Shown piece after piece: positions 1 through 10,420 of a stretch of DNA of 64,000 nucleotides; positions within the stretch are counted from its first letter, which is position 1, and each line of letters begins with the position of its first letter. Where the stretch lies: assembly GCF_016808335.1 (NCBI RefSeq), contig NC_053143.1, positions 2,823,398-2,887,397 on the forward strand, in the 5' to 3' direction. The DNA comes from Panicum virgatum (taxonomy: Eukaryota; Streptophyta; Magnoliopsida; Poales; Poaceae). Both the position numbers and the translations under genes were made by a program. The notes below the pieces were generated by a model that ran no database searches, was not told the DNA's origin, and saw only the letters and a list, made by a program, of their open reading frames with translations.

Positions 1-1400
1 TACATGACAACCGGTGAATTTTCAATTCTTTGCATGGCACAGCAAAGGCATCAGTTTGCTGTCCGAAGATCAGAAGCTCGTTGACCAGAGCTTTGGGGTT
101 AGTGCCATCAAAAAAAGAGCTTTGGGGTTAGCCCAGTGCAAAACGCAGGTCAGACAGTACTGTGGCACTTTGTCTCTGACTGTATGGAGATTGCCGGAAT
201 CAGAAGCTTTACGGTCTAAAGACCACTTGTCCTTGATAACCCAATTTTGATGCTACCAAGGACCATACAATTGAAATGTTTAGGATATCCTGACCCCTGT
301 TACACCGTACCACAATGTGACAAGCAAGTATCACCTTACCCACCACATCAAATTCAGTCCTCCGACCGAAGGCAATGTTCACAAACGCTGAAATGTTACC
401 AGTAAGTGGATTGGATCATAAGCAAAAAAAGATTTGAGCACTTGAAAAAGTTCCAGATCGGGAAAATCTTTGTTGCATATCCAAAAAAGATCGACTTGGT
501 TATACCACTACAAAACGCTGTTTTTTGCAAGCCCCCAAGTGCATAGCATGGTGAATTGGTGATAGCCTGCCTGCAAGGTGAGAAATTCCACCATGGGCAG
601 AAGTGAGTCCACGGCGCCTTGATCACATCAATGTAGCATTGCTCTGGACTCTGCAGCTCTCCCTCCTGAGTTCCTTCTTCCTCATCACACGACCTGTCCT
701 TGAGCAGAAGTGAATCCATAGCACGTCTGCTGTCCTTTCGAGCCTACAGCCTACGTCCAGACGTCCTGGCCCATTAGACCACCCTAAACCTTTTTCCATG
801 TTTAGCAGGCCTAGGCCCAATGTTTGGAACCACGCATTCGGAATGCAGGGGTTTTGCCATAATTTCACAACGGACTCATGGAAAATGGTTTAACATTAGT
901 AATAGGAAAAATAATAAGAAAATTGTACTGCAACTTCTGCATAGTGCCATTTCAGTACAACATATGTGAACCATCAAAATCTTTTGATTAAACCAATTAA
1001 ATTAAAAACCATCATGCCTAGTTAAAGTCAATATGGATCAAGCAATTTGTAGATGACTTGGCACCATGCTCTTGTTGGAAGATGATGTCCTTCTCTTGCT
1101 ATCCTTCCTCGATACGACATTTATGCAATCCAAGAGCTGATTGTGTCCTTGTGTTTGTCATACACATTGTTGACAAAGCCATTAACATTTGTAGATGTCT
1201 AGATGATTTCTTGTGATTGGATTTTTCAAGGTGTCTTATTCATTCTAGATAATATATTTACTAGCTTGCAGCAAGGAAATTAAGTGGCGCACTTAATAAC
1301 ATACCCCACACAACTACAACAATGTTTCTCATCAGATATGTACAAGCCTAGCTCGTTGGAGTATCAGCGCGTTCTTGGTCAGTATCGCCATACCGGTATC
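1..1400. other. Upstream intergenic sequence, nothing recognised
   Basis: Short open frames occur on both strands, but none shows a recognisable domain, plausible splice sites or coding-like composition. The last few hundred bases are presumably the distal promoter of the glycosyltransferase gene that follows (inference from position only). Confidence 0.5.
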
Positions 1401-1410
1401 AAACCTTCTT

Positions 1411-1418
1411 TATAAATA
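1411..1418 (+). promoter_or_regulatory. TATA box of the first UGT gene
   Basis: The sequence tataaata lies about 130 bases upstream of the chosen ATG at 1548. This is a normal distance for a plant core promoter with a 5' leader of roughly 100 bases. It is the best TATA match in the upstream region; the transcription start itself cannot be seen. Confidence 0.6.
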
Positions 1419-1547
1419 AGGTGATGGTATGCAGCATGCTCATATACTATAACCCAAGTGTATCTCATATGCACTAGGTTGCACAAACCAGAAGATAGAG
1501 AGAAAAAAACTACCAAGTTCGTTCATCGACAAAGGACTTCTAAAGTG

Positions 1548-3050
1548 ATGGCCCTTGCAAACGACGAGAATCACAACAATGGAGAGCAAGAGCAAGGTCG
1601 TCGTAGCCACTTCCTCGTGGTGGCCTACGGCATCCAAGGCCACATCAACCCTGCGCGTACTCTCGCCCGTCGTCTTGCTCGGATCGGCGGCTGCACCGCC
1701 ACCCTCTCGGTTTCCGCCTCCAGCCACCGCCGCATGTTCCCGTCCCATGGAAGCTCCTGCGAGGAGGAGGTCAGTGACGGGCTCATCTCCTACATCCCCT
1801 TCTCCGATGGCAAAGATGACGGGAGCTGGCCCAATGGCTCTGAAGATAGGGCACGACGCCGGGAAGCAAACTTCCGGAGCCTCTCGGCTGTGGTCGACCG
1901 CCTTGCAGCCAGTGGCCGGCCGGTCACTTGCATGCTCTGCACCCTGAGCATGCCGGTAGTAGGCGAGGTAGCTCGTGAGCATGGGCTTCCGATTGCCATC
2001 TACTGGATCCAACCTGCAACCGTTCTTGTCACTTACTACCACTATTTCCACGGGCACGGCGAGCTCATCGCCCAACAACAAGGCAGCAGCAACTCAACAC
2101 AGGATCAGCAGGTAACTCTTCCAGGCCTACGCCCTCTTAGAAGAAGTGACATGCCAACTTTTTTCACTGAGAAGACGCAGGACGATCTATCTAAGATGAT
2201 CCTCCAAGCAATGCGTGAACTGTTTGAGCAGATAGAACAGGAGAAGCCAATCGTTCTAGTGAACACATTTGATGCGCTAGAAGATGTAGCCCTGAAAGCG
2301 ATCCAACCATACATGGACGATGTGTTTGCCGTAGGGCCTGCAGTTCCTCCTCTTGATGAACTATTACATCAAAAAGATGCAAGTGAAGCAGCACAAGTCC
2401 ATCTCTTCAAGCACGATGAGAAAGATTGCATGGAGTGGCTCGACGCACAGCTAGAGAAATCTGTTGTCTACTTGTCCTTTGGGAGCTTGCTGGCTTACAC
2501 CAAAAGGCAAGCAGAGGAGATCTTGCACGGCCTGCAGGATCTTGGGCGACCATACTTGTGGGTGGTGCGCAAAGAGGGCCGTGCCGAAGAGGTGGATCTG
2601 TGCTTGAGGGATGTCAAGGCAGAGAGGGGGATGGTTGTGGAGTGGTGTGACCAGCAGAAGGTGCTATCTCATCCATCAGTAGGCTGCTTTGTCACTCACT
2701 GTGGCTGGAACTCAACATTGGAGGCCATAGTGTCTGGTGTGCCGATGTTGGCTGTGCCAAGTTGGTCAGACCAGCCGATGAATGCGTACTTGATAGAGGA
2801 GGAGTGGAGGGTGGGTGTTAGGGCTGAGCGCGATGCCGAGGGGGTCCTGACAAGAGATGAACTTGTAAGTCGTTTGGAACTGTTGATGGGAGGTAGTGAA
2901 AGATCAGTGCAGATAAGGGCAAATGCGCAGAGTCTGAAGGAGAGAGCACAAGAGGCAGTAGCTACACATGGACCACTGGAAAGAAGCCTTCGGAGCTTTA
3001 TTAACAAGAGCCTGCAAAATCTAAACCAATCCAGAAAATCAATCAGCTAA
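1548..3050 (+). CDS. UDP-glycosyltransferase, family 1 (UGT75-like)
   Basis: Single-exon gene of 500 codons, the usual length for a plant UGT. Such enzymes move a sugar, usually glucose from UDP-glucose, onto small acceptors such as flavonoids, hormones or xenobiotics, in the cytosol. The N-terminal half has the acceptor-domain motif GIQGHINP with the catalytic-type His at about residue 32. The C-terminal half has the PSPG box (about residues 366-409), starting WCDQQKVLSHPSVGCF, passing through HCGWNST and ending SDQ; the final Gln is typical of UDP-glucose users. I chose the ATG at 1548 because the open frame upstream of it has only a GTG start and lies within the probable leader. The phrase YWIQPAT followed by YYHYFHGHGE resembles the UGT75 group (family knowledge). 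The acceptor cannot be told from sequence. The neighbouring paralogue is convergent and broken. Confidence 0.93.
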   Translation: MALANDENHNNGEQEQGRRSHFLVVAYGIQGHINPARTLARRLARIGGCTATLSVSASSHRRMFPSHGSSCEEEVSDGLISYIPFSDGKDDGSWPNGSEDRARRREANFRSLSAVVDRLAASGRPVTCMLCTLSMPVVGEVAREHGLPIAIYWIQPATVLVTYYHYFHGHGELIAQQQGSSNSTQDQQVTLPGLRPLRRSDMPTFFTEKTQDDLSKMILQAMRELFEQIEQEKPIVLVNTFDALEDVALKAIQPYMDDVFAVGPAVPPLDELLHQKDASEAAQVHLFKHDEKDCMEWLDAQLEKSVVYLSFGSLLAYTKRQAEEILHGLQDLGRPYLWVVRKEGRAEEVDLCLRDVKAERGMVVEWCDQQKVLSHPSVGCFVTHCGWNSTLEAIVSGVPMLAVPSWSDQPMNAYLIEEEWRVGVRAERDAEGVLTRDELVSRLELLMGGSERSVQIRANAQSLKERAQEAVATHGPLERSLRSFINKSLQNLNQSRKSIS

Positions 3051-3624
3051 CAGCATCTCCAACTTGATACAAATAAGCAAGATCGATATGGCATAGTCTT
3101 GGCAACATGTAAAACTTCTCCAGAGAATGGTCAGTTGTTCTATTATATTTTCATCACATATGGATGTGACCAGATGTTCTTCTGCAGTACTTTCACTAAA
3201 AGCAAAAATAGATCTCGGTTTTTATTAGTCAAACTGTTGCTATGGTTTGCATTATTTTCTATGTACCACATTTATGGATTGAGTTATTTTTTTAGATTAA
3301 GGGAAAAATCTGGTTTGAACATTCACAGGTGAATGTCTACGACCACAAGGATTGGGTTATTAATCGTGGCATGTCAGGCTTTACACGTATATGGTTTGCA
3401 CAATTCTCAGTCCAATTTAGACTTTTCAAGCAATAATTTTCTGATCTCTCAGCGACAACCGACCATATCAATCGGTACACGGTACTTATCATTCAATATA
3501 TTTCTAAGAGCTTCCAGCTAAAGCTAATATATAGAACTGTTTGTTGTACGCACTCTAAAATGACAGGTACTTTTGTATTTTGAATGGAGTGTACATCAAG
3601 TGTAAAAATTGTTCTATCATGACT

Positions 3625-5089
3625 TTATTGATTCTGACATGGTATTGCTTTGACAAAGTCACCAAGGTTTCTCTCAGCGGAGCCGCCTACACTTGCTGCT
3701 GCCTGCGCAATCTCAAGGCCTTCGCCTTTTCCCTTATCGCCATTGCTTTTGCACCTTCACCCATGACCAACTCAATACACCTTGCCAACTCTGTTCCCAT
3801 CAAGACACCACCACTGTTGCTCTCTGCTTTGATTCCAAGCTCCCACTCCTCGATGAACAACATATTCGTTGGTTGGTCAAACATGTTCGGCGCACCGATT
3901 ATTGGCACGCCGGACACCATGGCCTCCATTGTCGAGTTCCATCCGCAGTGCGAGACAAAGCACCCTACCGCCGGGTGCGATAGAACCTCCAATTGGTTGC
4001 CCCAATCCACAACCATGCCCTTACTTTGGGTGTTCTTCTCCAAGTCGCCACTTTCATCATCATAGTCGGCCAGCCCGTCCCTGCGCACAACCAACAAGTA
4101 TGGCCTCCCACATTGTCGCAACCCTCCAACGATCTCGTCCATCTGATGCTTGGTGTACTTTGATAGGCTCCCAAACGACACATACACCACGGACTTGTCC
4201 GGGTGACCCTGAAGCCACTCCATGTACCTCTTCTTGTCTCTGTCGTCATGCTTGAACAAGTGGATCCGTGTCTCCGTTGAGCTCCCAACCATGGGGCCAA
4301 CGGTGAACACTTCCAAGTGCCGCTTCATCTCCGCCAGCGCGCTCCGCTCCAACTCGTCGAGTGTGTTCACAAGCACCTTGACCTTAGGCTGCCACTGGCC
4401 AATGTGCTGGAAGAACTCTTGGAACACCTCAATGAAGGCCTTGGTCCCCTCGCTGCCTAACATGTCGGTTTGGTAGGACGGGAGGTTGCCTATCTGAAGA
4501 GGACGGCTGAGACCGGGCAGGCGCACCTCGTGCGCAGGGTCGGCGGGGTGGGCGGCGATGAGCTCGCCGTAGCCATGGACGAAGTAGTGGTAGTTGATGG
4601 CGAGAAGAGCGGCCGTCTGGATCCAGTAAATGGTGACGGGGATGTCGAGCTCCCGTGCAACGTCGAGCGCCGGAAGGAACACCACCGTGCACATGATGCA
4701 CGTCACCGGCTGCCCGCGGCCGGCGAGGCGAGCGACGAGCCGACGACGGCGGAGAGGCTCGCGGAGGTCGCGCGGCGCCTCGCCGCCCAGTCGGCGGCGT
4801 CCCTGGGCACGGAGCCGTCGTCGACGCCGTCGGAGTAGGGGACGTACGAGATGACGCCGTCGTCGGTGGTGGCCTCCGTCTCCGGCGCCGCCGCGTCGGC
4901 GTCCGGCGAAGGGAACATGCAGCGGTAGGTGGCGGCCGGCACGGAGAGCGTGGCCGAAATGGAGCCGTCGGCGCCGCCGAGCCGCGCGAGGCGGTGGGCG
5001 AGGACGCGCCCCGGGTTGATGTGGCTCTGGAAGCCATAGGCCACGAGCAGGAAATGGTGGCGGCGGCTGCGGCCATCATCGTCGGCCAT
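3625..5089 (-). pseudogene. UDP-glycosyltransferase paralogue with two frameshifts
   Basis: A second UGT75-like gene, transcribed toward the first. The frame from ATG 5089 encodes the N-terminal domain (HHFLLVAYGFQSHINPGR, catalytic-type His present) but runs into a stop near 4703. The adjacent frame resumes at about 4740 with RLAGRGQPVTCIMC and continues through an intact PSPG box (WGNQLEVLSHPAVGCF, HCGWNST, MFDQ). A second one-base shift at about 3711-3720 cuts off the normal tail: the displaced frame still reads SVGGSAERNLGDFVK and then stops at 3625. Two independent single-base lesions in an otherwise complete gene suggest a young pseudogene. Assembly or base-calling error in the GC-rich stretch could explain the first lesion but less easily the second. 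Confidence 0.82.
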
Positions 5090-5193
5090 GGAGAGCTTCA
5101 GAAGTACTTCAGAAGATTGTTGGTGAATACAAGTTCAGAATTGAAGAAGGCGAAGATCGATCGTGTGTGCGTTGGATAGTCGATGGCCGCGGG

Positions 5194-5202
5194 ATATATA
5201 TA
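5194..5202 (-). promoter_or_regulatory. TATA box of the second UGT
   Basis: The minus strand reads ctatatatat just over 100 bases upstream of the ATG at 5089, mirroring the arrangement of the first UGT gene. The promoter therefore looks intact although the coding frame is broken. Confidence 0.5.
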
Positions 5203-5370
5203 GGAGTCTGAAGAAGTCCGATTGGTGGTGAAGCCGTGCTCAGCTACAGCAGTGACTGACGACCACTGCTTGTCTGCTTCATCTGTGAAACTGCTCAATG
5301 ATGGATTCATTCATTATTCGTGACGTTAGCACTTAGCAGTGACATATGGGATATGCTAATCTCTTCAAAA

Positions 5371-5693
5371 ACAGGGACTTCAAAAAAGTCCTAGGGACTT
5401 TTTAGTATTTAGAAGTATTAAATAAATATTAATTATAAAACTAACTGCAGAACCCTGGGGCTAAACTGCGAGACGAATCTAATGAGGTATCTTAATCTAT
5501 GATTAGCGAATGGTTACTGTAGCATCACTGTAGTCAATCATCGATTAATTAGGCTCATTAGATTCGTCTCGCGAAAAAGCACTCAGCTGTCAAAAAATAT
5601 TTATAAACAGATTTTATTTAATACTATAAAATAGTAAGATTCCTTTTGATGTGATAGGGACTTTTGAAAAAAGTCCCGGAACCAAACAAGCCC
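5371..5693. mobile_element. Foldback MITE, left end eroded
   Basis: The ends are imperfect inverted repeats built on gggactt plus A/T runs and a shared agtattaaataaa block. A perfect inner pair of 19 bases (5468-5486 and 5554-5572, containing gagacgaatctaatgag) flanks a short loop. The right end reads aagccct, inverting to agggcttgtttggtt, a terminus common in grass MITEs (family knowledge). The matching outer bases are missing on the left, so the element is truncated and no target duplication can be given. It lies about 280 bases upstream of the second UGT start and has no coding capacity. Confidence 0.7.
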
Positions 5694-6017
5694 TCAAATT
5701 AAAGTACTACTAGCAGGTGGTGCCACTTTGATTGAGGCAGAAAAAAAATGAGCAAAGGACACTCGTCAGGGCCTGACCCGGCACCTTCCAAACTTCGAAG
5801 TTCAAACCAACCCACATGTGGACAAAGTCAAATGAGTGCCCGTGCACCCATTCTTTTTTTTTTGGTGCATGCTGCATGATGAGAGATGCGGAGTGAGAAC
5901 AATACAAATGGGTAGACTCACTGGATCGAGAAGATGAAATTACTGCTCCGTTCAAGCATTTTAAGTTGGTGCAGTGCAATGCAATCCCGTTCTGTACAGT
6001 TTTCTCTCCTACTCTAC

Positions 6018-6653
6018 CTATACATACTGGCTAAGCTTGAAAAGAAAAGAAAAATGCAACCACGTTTTGATCACGTTCACGCTACACAGCCAGATCTGAA
6101 GGTGCTCAAGACTCTCAGAATATATCCTGACATCCCTTTTGGCCAATCCAATTCCTAGATGTGTCAACCTCCTGCAGTCCTTAACCACATGATATAATTT
6201 GTTTGTCTGGAAGGCGCATCCGATCAAATCCAGGGTATGCAGATTGTTGTACTCAAAACAGTTTAGATCCAAGTCAGACAAAGAGAAAAAACCTAGACGA
6301 AGGCTCTTCAAGTAGGACGATTGCACGTCTTCTAGTGGGAACTCAAACCTAGGGTCATCTGCACGATTCACTATGATAATCTCACATGCATTTTTTTGAG
6401 AGAGCCTTCTTAACCTTTCTGAGAGCTGGGTTCTGCCCCCGGTCCATCTTGAGGAATCGAGACGGAAATAAGCCACACTGCCAGCATGCTTGTCCAAGAT
6501 ACTTGTTATCTTCTCGGTAAGGTCAAAGACTATACCCCAAGGGCTGAAACAGCGTGCAATCTGCTTATCATGTAGCACCAAGGGGTTGTCGAGCCAAATC
6601 TTTCGCCATGGTTGGCTAAGAACTTCACCATCACAAAGAAGTAGCTCTGGCAT
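6018..6653 (-). pseudogene. F-box/LRR-type protein fragment
   Basis: An open frame of 211 codons reads like the middle of a grass F-box/LRR (FBD-group) protein. The segment VLSQPWRKIWLDNPLVL matches the end of an F-box followed by the usual NPLVL phrase. Next come IVFDLTEKITSIL and leucine-rich repeats such as SSYLKSLRLGFF and LHTLDLIGCAF. The start of the F-box itself (the LPDDLL-type helix) is absent: upstream of the only ATG the sequence turns into a G-run and polypyrimidine tract. The C-terminal end, with any FBD domain, is also missing. Intact members would act as substrate receptors of SCF ubiquitin ligases. This one is most likely a truncated relic. Confidence 0.65.
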
Positions 6654-6679
6654 GCAGTGGCGAATCTAGGATCTAAATT

Positions 6680-6771
6680 GGGGGGGGGGGGGTTATTTTC
6701 CTCTTCTTCCTCCTCTCTTCTCTCTTTTTCTTCTTCTTCCTCCTCCTTTTCTTCTTCCTCTTCATCATCAT
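6680..6771. repeat. G-run and polypyrimidine tract
   Basis: Thirteen consecutive G are followed by about 70 bases made almost only of C and T (CTT/CCT units). The lysine- and glutamate-rich open frames here are products of this low complexity. The tract marks the point where the F-box fragment loses its upstream part. Confidence 0.85.
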
Positions 6772-6953
6772 GGTTGAAAATTGTTGGGGGCTTTGAGGGG
6801 GCTCCAAGAGAGTAGGGAGGCTGGAGCACCCCCTACTCTGCCAATGTGGCATGGGGTCATACCTATCCACATCCACATTGCTGGTTGGCCACCACGCCGC
6901 CGCCATAACCTCTCCCCCCTTCCGTGTAGGGTCCTCCGCATGGCTGTCGACAC

Positions 6954-7199
6954 GGGCACCATCGAGAGAAACCCCCGCCTTCTCGCCTCCACCGCGGCCA
7001 CAGGGTGTCGCATCTCCGACGGCGCCGCCACCGTCTTGCTTCTTCGCGGCGGTGGCGCGGCGGTCGCCTCCACTGCGGGCACCATCGAGAGAAACCCCCA
7101 CCGCCTTCTCACCTCCACCGCGGCCACAGGGTGTTGCATCTCCGACAGCACCGCCACCGTCATGCTCCTTCACGGCGGCGGCGCGGCGGTGGACGAGCA
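6954..7199. repeat. Two tandem copies of a 123-bp GC-rich unit
   Basis: Two adjacent copies (6954-7076 and 7077-7199) start gggcaccatcgagagaaac and match closely along their length. Because 123 is a multiple of three, every open frame across the region repeats a 41-residue block, which makes the frames look gene-like on both strands. I see no domain in either strand and do not call a gene. Confidence 0.8.
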
Positions 7200-7344
7200 T
7201 GCCGTCGGGCGGATCCAAAAGAGCGTAGAGAGCAAGGAGCAGGGTATCCCAGGTGTGCTCCATTGGAGGTCGGCGGACAGGGGCGAGAGGCAACGAGCAA
7301 CTCAGGAAGGGGGAAGGAGGTGGTTGGTTTGAATCAGGATTGAT

Positions 7345-9350
7345 TTGGGGTTGAAATCGACGGGAATCGCTTGCGGTTTCACGGAGGAGGGAGAACGCAC
7401 CGGGGGGATGACGAGTCAAATGGCAACAGTTGCTCTGTTCGCGCTCTTCCTCCCTCCTTGCTTTGCTGCTGTGCAACCTCGCCAGCATGGCATCCCCAGA
7501 GCATGGGAGCAAGATCATCCCGACAAGATTGTCGAATCATCCGCTGCCTTGCCCGAAGATCATGGTGCGGTGAGCGTTCACGGTCACGGGAGACCAGCGC
7601 CATGATCTCCATGTTTCTGAAAGGTAGCTGGTCAATTTTATCATTTCTTAAATTTATATATTTTGAAGTGTTCATGGGCGACCTTTAGTCTTTAGTAGCT
7701 TACAGTGTTTCTTGTGAAGTAGATGTTCATCTTCATCAGGTTTGTAGCTAATATCTTAATAGTTTCGCTATGCTATGTTATTGTTCTATGGAAGCTGAAA
7801 CAGAGACACATTTGGACTGGGCGAGTTTGCTCCAAAATATTTTCTTAGTTCTCTTTCAATATTTTAAGAGGATTATAAATTCTATATAATTAATTATCTT
7901 CAATTTTGAAAAGCTATTTTTATAAAATTTGAGAATATTTTACTATCCCAAAAACAACCTATGTAGTTTGTTGAAAAATCGGTGCCCCTAACCTTGACGA
8001 CGACTTTCGAAAACCGATACTAAAGTAGTGTGATATCACTTCTTCTGTGAACCCTATACGCACACCACACCACACTACTACACCAAGAAGACCTTCACAT
8101 AGACATTAATATGAGAGACCAACTCTATATGGTAATCAACTCTTTATTCATCATAATTTAGTACAACACATGACTCTTACACTCTTTATGTAGCTACCCT
8201 ACCATAACACTACTATACTACATGACAACCTTATCATCTGCTACTTGATACCTCTTGTGCCATGGTGGCAAGAGGGGAATAGCACCCCCTATTTGCAGGA
8301 CTTCATGACTCATATGATTTTGCCATGTGTCCATCTCTACACACTTCTATACGAAATATCTATAATATTAATTTTCTCATATTTATCTAACCATACAAAT
8401 ATCTAGTTTCTAGAGTATTTCACATTTCACCATGAAGTATATGGCAACCATGGTTCATGCATACTCTCTCATTTTCTAGAAGCTTCTCAGAAGTATGCAT
8501 TGCTACTTTCAACAACAGAGTTGTTTTTTTCCCTTGTGTATCCAAGACCTAAATCTTTTTAGGTTGAAAATTCATATCATCTGAATGATTGCTGGTTTGG
8601 TGCTTGTGATGTTGACTTCAATCTTTAGTAACTTAAGGCAAGTTAATGCTGGTTTGTTGGGTTGGAACTTGGAAGTTATCTTCCCTTCCTGTTTAGCTAC
8701 TAGTAGTTTATCTCCTAATCTGTTCCCATGGCATGCAAGTAACTTCGATGTTGGGTCCACAAATTGCTTTCTAAGAACAATAATTGCTTTCTTAGTATGT
8801 GAAACAATTGTAGCAAAGTTTTTGTGATACTCTCCCACTACTGATTCTTAGTTTGTGTCTATATGCCAGATAGAGGCTTAACAAAAAAGTGCATGGAAGT
8901 GTATTGTTGTGGAATATTGGTGGCTAAATTTCAGTAGTTTATAGTGATTTCTTGTATGTAGCTAGTCTTAATCAGGTTTTATGCTTGCAATTTGAATGGT
9001 TCTACCATGCTATGATAATGTTTTGCGAACCCATAGCTGAGGCTTGTTAATTAGTCTCTTTGGTTGATTCTCAAGAGGTTTGCATGATTGAATCAAACAA
9101 GTGTAGAATCAAACTCTTGTTTTGCATGTTTGATTCTCAAGGATCTTCTGTAAAGAATCAAAAAGCGGTTTTGTTAGTAAAATCTAGGGTAGGCCTTGAA
9201 TTTTTAGAATGCCACTTATTGGATGTTTGCCTTGCAATGCCACTTATTAGATGTGACATAAAATGTTTTATGGAGACATATTCCACTTCATAGGGCTAGG
9301 GTATTGAACCTTTTCTCCTGTTTCAGAATTTTCGTGTTATTGAGACTAGA
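7345..9350. other. Unassigned AT-rich sequence with a diverged internal duplication
   Basis: No supported gene. Two stretches of about 95 bases (about 7690-7785 and 8935-9025) resemble each other, both running from agtagctta/agtagttta through a cttgt core to ctatgctatg/ccatgctatg and ending near aatgtt. This points to an old duplication or two copies of an unrecognised repeat. The rest holds short meaningless frames. Confidence 0.4.
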
Positions 9351-9956
9351 TGGCTTCCAGCGAATACCAGGAGGGACATGCCACCTAATCTAAGGTGCAT
9401 GCTCCGCGCTAAGGCGGCACGACCTCGGGGATGAATGGCGTGCTTCGCATTGAGGTTGCCCATGGTTGGAGCTCGCGGGCGGCGCACGGTGCCTCCCCAT
9501 TGCGAAGTGTGCAGGTGTACAAGAAGGTTGTGGGTGCCGGCGGCGCCGGCCCGCTAACACAAAAAAGTTGAGCTCCGGGTAGCGCACGACGGCTGATCTG
9601 GCGCGATGGGCTAGGAGAAGTGCTCTGAGGTGAGGGCCGCATTTCACGTTCGGCAGACGGCTCGGCAGCGGGTGGCAAGGGTGTGAGGATTTCATCGACA
9701 AGTATCTCGTCGTGCAGTCGTGGCTGCCCCAACATCCATCCTGGACTTTGCTGGGGATGTTTCGTGATCGTGAGGCAGCATGTATTAATTCTTATCTTAA
9801 TCATAACACGATCGAGGACTATAGAGCTGGATCGATATATCAATATGATAATATTATATTGTTTTTATATATGTATGTATGTATATGAGAGCGCGAATTG
9901 CAGCGTTCAAATACGTGTTCGGAGGAAGGAGCAATGTGGAACTCGGGTTCCCTAGC
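9351..9956. other. GC-rich island flanking the gypsy insertion
   Basis: About 350 bases (9390-9740) are strikingly GC-rich against AT-rich surroundings. Minus-strand frames of 103 and 144 codons exist, but they overlap, differ in frame and contain no recognisable motif. This could be the relic of a gene start or promoter CpG island. I see nothing that supports a product. Confidence 0.3.
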
Positions 9957-10371
9957 TGTCAGACTCGGGGCCACGGGACTACTCATGGGCGTGGGATATT
10001 CTAGAGTAGGGAGTACTGCATGGGTACGCCCTACCTCTACTGTAACTATTCGTACAGCAGTAGAACTAGCATAAGTACAAGGAAACTACTCGACCCAATC
10101 GGAGTAGGACTCTAAACGTACTCGGCTAGGACTTTCCATGTAACCCTGCTCCCCCAGACTATATAAGGGCGAACAGGGACCCCTCAAAAAAAAACAATAC
10201 CAGAGGGAATACAAACCACCACACAGGACGTAGGGTATTACGCTCCGGCGGCCCGAACCTGTCTAAATCCTTGTGTTCCTTACACCATCGCGTTCTGATC
10301 TCGGCGAGTCCCTACTCATAACCACTCTCCTCGGGATACCCCTCGGAGAACTCGACGATAAAACACCGACA
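9957..10371 (+). repeat. Left LTR of the gypsy element
   Basis: 415 bases starting tgtcag and ending ccgaca, with short inverted termini tgtc/gaca. It carries a TATA-like tatataagg at about 10160 that would drive plus-strand transcription. The right LTR has the same layout but lacks a block of about 46 bases present here after ctagcataagtac. Confidence 0.92.
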
Positions 10372-10391
10372 GCTAGCGCCCACCGTGGGGC
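10372..10391 (+). other. Putative primer binding site
   Basis: Directly after the LTR comes gctagcgcccaccgtggggc. Its position, and the cgcccaccgtgggg stretch typical of grass gypsy elements, suggest the tRNA primer site. I cannot assign the tRNA without comparing it with tRNA 3' ends. Confidence 0.45.
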
Positions 10392-10420
10392 CTCTCGCCA
10401 AAGATCATCAGAAGAATTCG

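Noticed and set aside
396..868. Minus-strand frames upstream of the UGT gene
   Set aside because: Short, overlapping and without any recognisable domain or splice structure.
1458..1547. Thirty-codon upstream extension of the first UGT
   Set aside because: Starts with GTG and lies in the probable 5' leader; the conserved region begins after the ATG at 1548.
6673..7518. A 281-codon minus-strand open frame with Lys/Arg and Gly-rich repeats
   Set aside because: Produced by the polypyrimidine tract and the 123-bp duplication; no domain and equally open frames on the other strand.
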